DNA of 64,000 nucleotides from Pseudomonadota bacterium (GTDB lineage Bacteria; Myxococcota_A; Polyangia; GCA-2747355): the NCBI GenBank assembly GCA_016702545.1, contig JADJDT010000002.1:455297-519296 (forward strand), given 5' to 3'. A program made the position numbers and the translations under genes. Positions 57,144 to 64,000 of this stretch are shown here, one piece after another (positions within the stretch are counted from its first letter, which is position 1; every line of letters begins with the position of its first letter). The notes under the pieces are model-generated. The model saw only the letters and a program-made list of their open reading frames with translations. It made no database searches and was not told the origin of the DNA.

Positions 57144-58396
57144 ATGGCCTCACAAGGCGACGGTCGGACGCGGCAGCGCGCTCGGATCTGGGGCGGCGGG
57201 CGGCGCACCAGCCGCGGCGCTCGCCTCGCCCTCGGATTCGGTCTGTTGGTCATGGCGAGCGGCTGCCGCAAGCCGGAATGGGTGATTGGTCGCTGGGCCT
57301 ACATCGACGACGACGGCAAGCCGGTCCACTGCCACGAGTTCCTCGCCGACCATCAGTTTCGCGCCTACCTCAGCGTGAGCTGTACGGGTGCCACCGATCC
57401 GCTGCTTTCGGGCAAGTGGAAGCTGCTGCAAGAGGACCGGCTGGCCGTCCTGCGCGGCCCGGAAGCGGTCGCGCAGGTGGCGAGGATCGTCCGCACCGAT
57501 GGCGGACGCTTCAGCGCCCAGGGTGCGCTGGCGGGCAGCTTCCACCGGTTGGAAGGCAGCGGCAGCGACAGCAGCGCGCTGCTCGCGCGCCTCGAGCGGG
57601 GCGTCGTCGGCTGCGCCCGCTCGACGACGCGCACTGCGAACGCCTCGACCTGACCCTCGAGCGCGTTCGTGCGCTGCCGCCAGAGGCCAAGCCGCGGATG
57701 ATTCGCGCGCGTGATCAGAGCCTCGAGTACCACGCCGCCGTGCTCGGCGAGCAACAGGCCCTCGCCAAGGTGGTCTACGCGGTCAATCAGGACCAGCTCG
57801 ACTGGGTCGGCTTCTATCTCGGCGAGGCCGCCTTCGCGCCACCTGGGCCCGAGGCCCGCATGGAGCAACAGCTCGGGCCCCCGGCACAAACGCTCGTGAC
57901 CGGACGTGGCCTCAAGCGCCAGAGCATCGTGATGTGGCAAAGCTACTGCCGCTCGCTGCACGGCGCCCTCAACAAGAACGTCGACGTCACGCTCTTCGCG
58001 ACGCCCGGCGAGCGCCAGGGGCTCTTCTACGTCTCCGAGGGCCTGCTACCCGAGGTCTGGCCGGAGCTGAAGCAGACCGTCGGCGATCCCGCGCTGCAAG
58101 CCACCGACGAGGAGCTGGCCGAAGCGGAGGATGCCAAGGCCGCCGAGGCGCAGGCGGCGAAGGGCGCACAGGCCACGAAGGACGCACCGGCACCCGCCGC
58201 CGCACCGGCGAAAGCGCAGCGCGAGCCCGTCCCAGGCCCGACTCGGGGCGCAGCGCTCGCGCCGCCGGAGGCTCCGCCAGCCGCAGCACCCCCGCGCGAG
58301 GAGGCGCCGGCCGCAGCCCCCGCGCCTGCGCCTGCGCCCAACGCGGGCCGTGGCCCCGGATCGCGGCCCCAGGTGCGCGGCAGCGATGACATCTGA
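57144..58396 (+). CDS. Lipoprotein of unknown function (one frameshift)
   Basis: About 415 residues when joined. The ATG at 57144 follows a GGAGG. The signal ends LLVMASGC (lipobox-like). The first domain (WVIGRWAYIDDDGKPVHCHEFL, LLSGKWKLLQEDRLAVL) resembles small lipocalin-like lipoprotein domains. Near 57605 the frame must shift to DDAHCERLDLTLERVRALPPEAK and continue as a helical domain. A Pro/Ala-rich tail of about 90 residues follows. No family is recognised. Confidence 0.65.
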
Positions 58397-58410
58397 GGGA
58401 GCGCGTCCCG

Positions 58411-59151
58411 CTACACGGTGATCCAGAGCTGGCTTGAGCGCCCGCAGAGCGCGCCGTCCGCGCCGTAGAGCAGGGTCGCCGCGTCGCGCTTGCGCCCCTC
58501 CACACCCAGCGCCCAGGCCACCACGACGCAGGCGTCCCCGACCCGCACGCGACCGGGCCAGACCTGCGCCGTCATCGTCGCGAGCAGGGCCGGCTCGCCG
58601 GCGCGCGCGACCGCGAAGTAGCCCGGGCAATCGAGCGCGGCCCAGAGAAGTTGCGCGAGCACGCTTCCGGTCGCATCGGCGCACCACGCCTCGGGCACCC
58701 ATGGAGCCACGACCCCCGCGCCCGTGGGATCGGGCCCGGCGAAGATGCGCAGCCCCTCGCCCAGCGCCCGCTGCGGCCCGCAGACGAAGCAGCTCGGATA
58801 GGGGTGTGCCCGCAGCCCGGCAAAGCGCGCGGCCCCCGCCTGCGCCACGGAGGGCAGCTCAGACCCCCAAGCGAGCGCGGGTGGCGGCGCCGCCTCGACC
58901 GCCTCCTCCGCTACCACACTCGCCTCGGCCAGCAGCTCCGCTCCCAGGCGCAAGCGCACGCCCGCAGCGTGCCGCTCCAGCTCCAGCACCGTGCCCAAGG
59001 GCGTCGGCCGCCGCAGCCGCACCTGCAAGGGACGCGCGAGCAAGGGCCCGAGCTGCTGGGCCAGCAGCCCACCGACGAACCCGCCGTTCGCCACCCCAGG
59101 CGGCCCGCCGTAGCGCGCGTCGATCGTCAGTGGCGTGATCGTGCTCGTCAT
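58411..59151 (-). CDS. Acyl-CoA thioesterase-like double-hotdog protein
   Basis: 246 residues from MTSTITPLTIDARYGGPPG. Two hotdog-like halves are inferred. The first has GVANGGFVGGLLAQQLG and LRRPTPLGTVLELE. A hinge, YPSCFVCGPQRALGEGLRIF, leads to the second half with LAQLLWAALDCPGYFA and VWPGRVRVGDACVVVAW. This layout is seen in small thioesterase-family proteins of actinobacteria and myxobacteria. The catalytic residue is not evident. It is convergent with the lipoprotein gene, with 14 bases between. Confidence 0.75.
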   Translation of the reverse strand: MTSTITPLTIDARYGGPPGVANGGFVGGLLAQQLGPLLARPLQVRLRRPTPLGTVLELERHAAGVRLRLGAELLAEASVVAEEAVEAAPPPALAWGSELPSVAQAGAARFAGLRAHPYPSCFVCGPQRALGEGLRIFAGPDPTGAGVVAPWVPEAWCADATGSVLAQLLWAALDCPGYFAVARAGEPALLATMTAQVWPGRVRVGDACVVVAWALGVEGRKRDAATLLYGADGALCGRSSQLWITV

Positions 59152-59450
59152 CGACCGCGGCCCCCGCTCTGCTCCCGTTGAAGCGACACGCCACCGCGGG
59201 CCCCCCCTCTCGTACCACGAAGCGACCGCACGGCAACGCAGCCCCACGCCGGATCGGATCGGACAGCCGGCAGATGGCCTGTCCGTGGCCAGGACCGCAT
59301 GCGGATTGGCGGGTTGCCGCGGGGCGCCTCGTCAGAGGCGTCACCGCGTGTTCAATCGTAACTGCGGACCGTTGCGAAACCGGGTTCGATCGGATCCCAG
59401 CGGCCCGCATCTTATGCGATCGGGTCAACCACATCAATACCGGCGTCTAG

Positions 59451-60802
59451 CCCTCGCGAGTAAACCTCGTCTGGCTCGCCGCGAGCGCCGGGTGCGCGCC
59501 GAACGAGGCACCGGACCCAGCGAGCACGGGCCGGGCGATCGTCAGCGGCCAGCTCGAGACGGGATACCCGGAGGTCGGGCTGATGTCCTTCGAGTTGGCG
59601 GGAAGGGCTCAACCCTACGACCTCGAGAAGCGCGAAGCGCCTGGAACGACGAAGATCTGCACTGGGACGCTGATCGGGCCACGACAGATTTTGACCGCGG
59701 CGCATTGCGTCGACGACCTCAAGCGCGGGTGGTTCAAGCTGGACGCGGGCCCGGCCGAGGGGATTCCCTTCTTCGCTCCGGTCATCCATCCCGGCTACGC
59801 GGGTGCGGACAAGGGGCGGCGGATATCGCGATCGTGTTCCTGTCGGGCCGTCCCCGGCATCGATTTCCCCGAACTCGCAGGCGCAACGCCAGCGGTCGGC
59901 GAGGCGCTTACGCTGGTCGGGTGTGGCGCGACGGGCTCGGACGCACCAAGCGATGGCCGCAAGCGCTCAGCGCAGAACAGCATCGAGGCTGTGCAGCCCT
60001 ACACCTTCACCTTCGCGGGGTTTCGCTGGGGGGATGGCATCACGTACCCGGGCGACTCCGGGGGGCCAAGCTTTGCCGTCCGCGGCGGCAAGCGGGAATT
60101 GGTGGGCGTTCACTCGACAAGCGTATTGAATCTCACAACGCTCTGGATCTTCGACACGAGCGGGGCCTGGGACACTCGCGTCGACGTCTACACCGACTGG
60201 ATCAGTCAGGTGGCGTGGAATCCCGCCGCCGCCGCCGCTGCCCGCTACTACGCCTGCACACGCCCCTGCACACGCAGATGCCCGCCAGCTTCGACCTCCA
60301 GCTCTCGGCGACCAGCCGCGATGCCGATCCGGAGATCAGCGTCGCCCTCGACGGCGGCACACCACAGGCTTCACCCGGTGGCGCGGTGCGGCAGCGCATC
60401 GGTCCGCTCACCGTCGGGACGCACGTCGTCGCCGTCAGCGCGCGCGACCAGGATGGCTTCGTCGCCCGGCAGCAGTGGCGCTTCACGGTCACGGAGGCTG
60501 GCGCTAGCCCCCTGCCGGCCTATGGCAACCCTGCTCCGCTGACGTCCACGCCCACTCCCGCCCCCATCACCGACCCACGCGGCAGCGCGGCCTGCCCGGA
60601 CCCAGCGGCGCCGACCTGCGGTGTTCCACCCTGGGAAGCCTCCACCGACGAGGGGGGCTGCGCGGTCGGCCGCCGTGCAACCCGTGGTCGGAGTGACGAT
60701 CGGAGTGGCGCGTCCCCTGCCCCACCACCCGCGTTGATCGCCTTCGCCGCACTTCTGCTGGCTCTCAGCCGCACGCGCCGACGGACGGGGCGCGAGCCCT
60801 AG
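59451..60802 (+). CDS. Secreted trypsin-like serine protease with MYXO-CTERM-like tail (several frame changes)
   Basis: Catalytic residues are present: His in LTAAHCVDDL, Asp in ADIAIVFLSGRP (one frame off) and Ser in YPGDSGGPSF. The mature N-terminus is AIVSGQLETGYPEVGL. The frame departs at about 59815 (GGGG, one G short), returns at about 59850, and changes again at CCCC near 60262, after which ASFDLQLSATSRDADPEISVAL begins an Ig-like domain. The end has a Cys (DEGGCAVG), a hydrophobic helix (PPALIAFAALLLAL) and Arg cluster, like MYXO-CTERM. The 5' end is unresolved: no start codon is found after the stop at 59448. Confidence 0.75.
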
Positions 60803-60824
60803 CGCGATCTAGCCGTAGCGCGAT

Positions 60825-61610
60825 CTACAGCGCGCCGACCTCCTCGCTGCGCACCCAGCCCTCGAGGCCGTTTCCGAGGCGGATGCGGCGCCAGCCGGCG
60901 ACCTCGCCGACGAGGCGTACGCGCAGGCCCGCGTGCAGGCTGTAGGCGCTGCGCGCCGCCGCGTCGGGGCCCTCGCGCACGGCGAGCTTGTCCGGCAGGA
61001 CGATGCCCTGGTGCACGCTGCGCGCGAGGTGGATACGGCCCGCGAGCAGCGCGCTGCTCGCGACCAGCAGCAATACGAGCAACCCGTTGACGGCGAGCAA
61101 CCCGGCTCGGCCCGGACCGGGCGCCACCCGGCGCAACAGCACCACGACCCCGAGCACGGCCCACCACAGCACCAGGGTCAGCGTCCACCAGGTGGGCAGC
61201 TCGGCCAGGGCGACCGCGCGCACCCACGCCGGTTCGTCGCTGGCTCCGCGCAGCACGTCGCGTCCGCGCCGCGCGGCCTGGGCCCGCGCGAGCTGCAGGT
61301 TGTGGCGCGCGTCGTCGAGGCCGGGCTCCAGCGCCAGCGCGCGCTCGAAGGCGAAGATCGCCGGCCCGAGGCGCCCGAGTCGGTAATACGCGCAGCCGAG
61401 GTTGTAGAAGAGCGCCTCGTGCCGCAGCGGCAAGGCGACCAAGCGCTCGAGCGCCGTCACCGCCGCGGCGTGGCGCCCCGCGTAGTAATCCGCCAGCGCG
61501 CGCCGGTAGGTCGCGTCGACGGTTTCGGCCCCGGCGCGCGACGGAAGCGCCAGCAGCAGCGCGCCCAGCAGCAGCCACGCGGGGGCCGAGGCATGCGAGC
61601 GAGGTCTCAC
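60825..61610 (-). CDS. BatE-like protein: TPR, two TM helices, SH3-like domain
   Basis: 261 residues from GTG 61610 (overlapping the BatD stop as GTGA). A signal peptide (WLLLGALLLALPSRAGA) leads to TPR repeats (YRRALADYYAGRHAAAVTALERL, ALFYNLGCAYYRLGRLGPAIFAFERALALEP). Two TM helices follow (WWTLTLVLWWAVLGVVVLL and GLLVLLLVASSALLAG), then a bacterial SH3-like domain (VREGPDAAARSAYSL, WRRIRLGNGLEGWV). This is the layout of BatE in Bat aerotolerance operons. Confidence 0.85.
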   Translation of the reverse strand: MRPRSHASAPAWLLLGALLLALPSRAGAETVDATYRRALADYYAGRHAAAVTALERLVALPLRHEALFYNLGCAYYRLGRLGPAIFAFERALALEPGLDDARHNLQLARAQAARRGRDVLRGASDEPAWVRAVALAELPTWWTLTLVLWWAVLGVVVLLRRVAPGPGRAGLLAVNGLLVLLLVASSALLAGRIHLARSVHQGIVLPDKLAVREGPDAAARSAYSLHAGLRVRLVGEVAGWRRIRLGNGLEGWVRSEEVGAL

Positions 61611-63474
61611 GACCGAGCCTCCGCCCGTCCGCCCCGCCGCGCCCGGGTCAGCGCTGCCACCCGCCCGAGCAGGTCCTCGGCGGCATCGAGCGCCTCGGCG
61701 CTCGAGCGCTGCGTCGCCGCGCCAGGCGCAAAGCGCGCCTGATCGCATTGATCGAAGAACCCAGCCACCGCCTCGGCGAGCCCGGCCGGCGCGCCGCGAA
61801 GAGCGAGGGCCTCTCGCAAGGACTCGCGCGTCAACCCCGCGCTGCGCAGCCCGAGCTGGTGATCGAGCTGCTCGTGCAGCGCCGCGGCCAAGAGCGCCGA
61901 GACGACCGCGCGCGAGCGCGCCTGCGCCGCCGCCGTCCGCGCCTGCTGCAAACGTGCGCGTACGCGGCGCCGCAGCGCCCGCTCGCGCGCGCGCGCATTC
62001 GGGGCGCTGCGCGCCGCGCGCAGCCGCTCCGCCCCCCAGCCCAGGCCCAAGAGCAGCAGCGGGAGGGTCGCTAGCGTGACGTACCAAGCATGAACCGGCG
62101 CGTGCGGCGCGCGATCTTGTAGGGTCTCCGCGGGGCGCGGCGGGCGGATGTCCGGGCCGAGCACGTTGCTCGCGCCGACGCCGGTCGCCGCGCTGCCCGT
62201 CGCAGCGCCAGCGGCGTTGCCGGTGACGCGCAGGCGCAGCGGCCGAGCCTGCGCCTCACGATAGCCGCGCGCCTCCGGATCGAAGTAGGCCAGCGCGGGC
62301 AGCGGCAGGCGCAGCTCACCGGGCTGTTGCGGCAAGAGCAGGTAGGCGACCTCCTTCTCGCCCTGCAACCCGCCCTCGGTGGCCTCGAGGCGTTCGCTCA
62401 GCTTGGGCTCGAAGCTACGCACGCCCGGCACGATCGGCAACGCGGGTAACACCAACTGCTTCAGGTTGCCGCTGCCGCACGATCAGGCGCAGGGTCAGGG
62501 CTTGCCCGACCTCGACCTTTCGCGATCGAGTGGCGCGGCCAGCGCGAAGCAGCCGACGTTGGCCGGCGCGAAGCCCGCCGGGCGCCCTGCGCTCGGCAAG
62601 GGCAGGACCTCGATCGTCAGCGGCTCGGTGCGGCGTCGCAGCGGCCCCGTCCACCAGGGTGTCCGCTGTCTGCAGCTGAACCTCGAGCGGCCCGATCGCC
62701 AGAGAGGCCCGGCGCGCTGCGGGAAGAGCACCGTGCGCTGCAACAAGGCGGCGGCATAGACCTGCCCGTCGAGCACGACGCGCTCGAACTCGAGCCGCCG
62801 CGGCGAGCCTCCGTCTTCGCTCCAGAAGCCGTCGGTCGTGGGGCGAGTTTCGATCTGGAAGGAGAGCAGGTCGGATTGGGTGTAGAGGCGCCAGGTGACG
62901 ACGAGCTGTTGGCCGACGTAGGCCCGCGTCAACGAGGCCTGGGCGGCGACGAAGACGCCCGAGCGAGCCACCGGCGCGGCCACCGCCGGCGCCGGCATCG
63001 GCGCGCCCGCCGCGCCCGGGCCGCTCGACGGCGACCCCGCCTCGGCCCGACGCACCTCGAGCTGCACCGTGTTGGAGTGGATCACGCGCCGCCGAGGCGC
63101 ACCCCCGCGGGACCCAAGGTGAGCTGGCCGAGCTGCTGCGGCGCCACCTCATAGACGCGCGTCTCGCGCCGCCGCATCTGCCAGTTGATCAGCTCGATGT
63201 TGCGGCTGACCAGACTGGCGCCGAGCACACGACAGCCGCGCAGCACCGGTTCGATGAAGTCGGCTTCGTCTCGGCCCTCTACTGCCAGCTCGACGGTGAG
63301 GGCCACGGACTCGCCCAAGGTCACCAGGTGGCGATCGACCGTCAGTCGCACGCTGGCACTCTGGGCCCACGCCGGGGTGCAGATACCGCAGAGCAGCAGC
63401 GCGCCGAACACGAGTGCAGGCGTACCCGCGCCGAGCCGCCGACCGAGCTCCGTGCGTAACCCGACGCTCTGCAC
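61607..63474 (-). CDS. BatD (oxygen tolerance) protein, several frame changes
   Basis: The BatD plan is readable across frames. GTG 63474, then a signal (ALVFGALLLCGICTPAWAQ), ASVRLTVDRHLVTLGESVALTV and RRRETRVYEVAPQQLGQLTLGPAG. The frame shifts at about 63085 to NTVQLEVRRAEAG and VGQQLVVTWRLYTQSDLLSF, again near 62720 (ASLAIGPLEVQLQTADTLVDGAA), near 62640, near 62520 (VEVGQALTLRLIV) and near 62460 (LVLPALPIVPGVRSFEPKLS). It ends with a TM helix (WYVTLATLPLLLLGLGWGA) and a helical cytosolic tail. The gene would be intact without these five or so indels. It lies between BatC-like and BatE-like genes. Confidence 0.75.
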
Positions 63475-63475
63475 G

Positions 63476-64000
63476 CTACCAGTCCTTCGCCGGCCGTCGG
63501 TAGAGCCCTTGCAGCCGGCGGGCCTGCTCGCGCTGCAAGGTCTTGTCGTTGCGATCGAGGGCCTCGAGCACCTGCTGCCGCTCGCGCGCCGCCCGCTGCG
63601 CGGCCGCCGCCTTGGCCGCGCGCTCGGCGGCCTGCTGCGGCGTCTCGCGCGGCGCGAGCGATGACGTCGGCGCGGGCTCGCGCTGAGGCTGCTGCTGGTC
63701 TGCGCGAGCCCCCTGGTCTCCCGCGGGCTTCGACTGCTGCTGTTCCTGCTGCTTCCGCCCTTCCTGCTGCTTCTGCGGGTCGTTCTGTTTCTGCTGCTGC
63801 TGCTCGTTTCTGCTGCTGCTGCCGTTCCTGCTCCTTCTTCTTCTCCTGCTCGCGGCGGCGTAGCGCCAGCTCCAGGTTCCACTTGGCGGCGCGATGTTGG
63901 GGATCGAAGCGCAGCGCCTGTTGGAAGGCCGTCGCGGCCTCACCGAAGCGCTTTTCGTCGAAGAGCACATCACCGAGGTTGTAGAAGCTCTTGGCGCGCA
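63476..64000 (-). CDS. BatC-like TPR protein, 5' end beyond window (one frameshift)
   Basis: The visible N-terminal part reads AKSFYNLGDVLFDEKRFGEA and FQQALRFDPQHRAAKWNLELAL, a TPR pair. A Gln/Arg/Lys-rich charged region follows, with one frame change in the CAG run near 63810. It ends ALDRNDKTLQREQARRLQGLY and a stop at 63476, 2 bases before the BatD start codon. The window cuts the start. BatA/BatB-type vWA proteins are expected upstream outside the window. Confidence 0.75.
   Translation of the reverse strand, partial: CAPRASTTSVMCSSTKSASVRPRRPSNRRCASIPNIAPPSGTWSWRYAAASRRRRRSRNGSSSRNEQQQQKQNDPQKQQEGRKQQEQQQSKPAGDQGARADQQQPQREPAPTSSLAPRETPQQAAERAAKAAAAQRAARERQQVLEALDRNDKTLQREQARRLQGLYRRPAKDW

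Overview
The window is about 70% G+C, shows strong GC3 bias in its genes, and has no plasmid, phage or rRNA hallmarks. A secreted trypsin-like protease at about 59.5-60.8 kb ends in a MYXO-CTERM-like sorting tail (Cys, hydrophobic helix, Arg cluster). That tail, the many lipoproteins and the FHA/PilZ signalling protein suggest a myxobacterial or related deltaproteobacterial chromosome. The metabolism implied is that of a facultative or micro-aerobic cell: an NAD-linked bidirectional hydrogenase, a PPi-type phosphofructokinase, an aldehyde:ferredoxin-oxidoreductase-like protein, polyferredoxins and Bat aerotolerance proteins.

Layout. 0-5.4 kb (minus): compact hoxEFUYH plus maturation-protease operon with ATGA overlaps. 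5.8-13.4 kb (plus): a putative exported lipoprotein, an FHA-zinc-ribbon-PilZ protein, a dienelactone hydrolase, then a DUF6599 / Tat-DUF362 / polyferredoxin electron-transfer module. 13.4-16.2 kb: two VapBC pairs and a broken Tat-exported Fe-S aldo/keto reductase. 16.4-34 kb: the most unusual part. A PspA/IM30-like protein, a substrate-binding protein fused to an OmpA domain, an ABC permease, an ABC ATPase, a TM-hairpin coiled-coil protein and an AAA+ ATPase form one plus-strand run (20.96-28.08 kb). It is flanked on both sides by unrecognised signal-peptide membrane proteins, plus a RelE pair and a TolC. 34.3-37.4 kb: a DUF4143 ATPase, a lipoprotein and a third VapBC. 37.4-40.8 kb: TolC-HlyD-ABC ATPase export genes with no permease. 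41.1-45.1 kb (minus): recR-ybaB-dnaX, SRP RNA and two tRNA-Ser genes. 45-51 kb: tadA, UDP-glucose pyrophosphorylase, PPi-phosphofructokinase and an MBL hydrolase. 51-64 kb: a mannosyltransferase-like/GGQ-domain read-through gene, a kelch lipoprotein, an AOR-like gene, a thioesterase, a protease and the end of a Bat operon.

Two short non-coding repeat families with terminal inverted repeats recur. Family A has four copies (28.3, 40.9, 42.1 and 53.1 kb). Family B has two (21.7 and 28.1 kb), both attached to the stop codon of a gene in the PspA/AAA+ cluster; one carries a nested family A copy.

At least 16 otherwise good genes carry single-base indels, very often in runs of 3-5 C or G. Coordinates given for such genes span the whole reconstructed reading. 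Whether these are sequencing errors or real lesions cannot be decided from one sequence; the homopolymer bias favours error.
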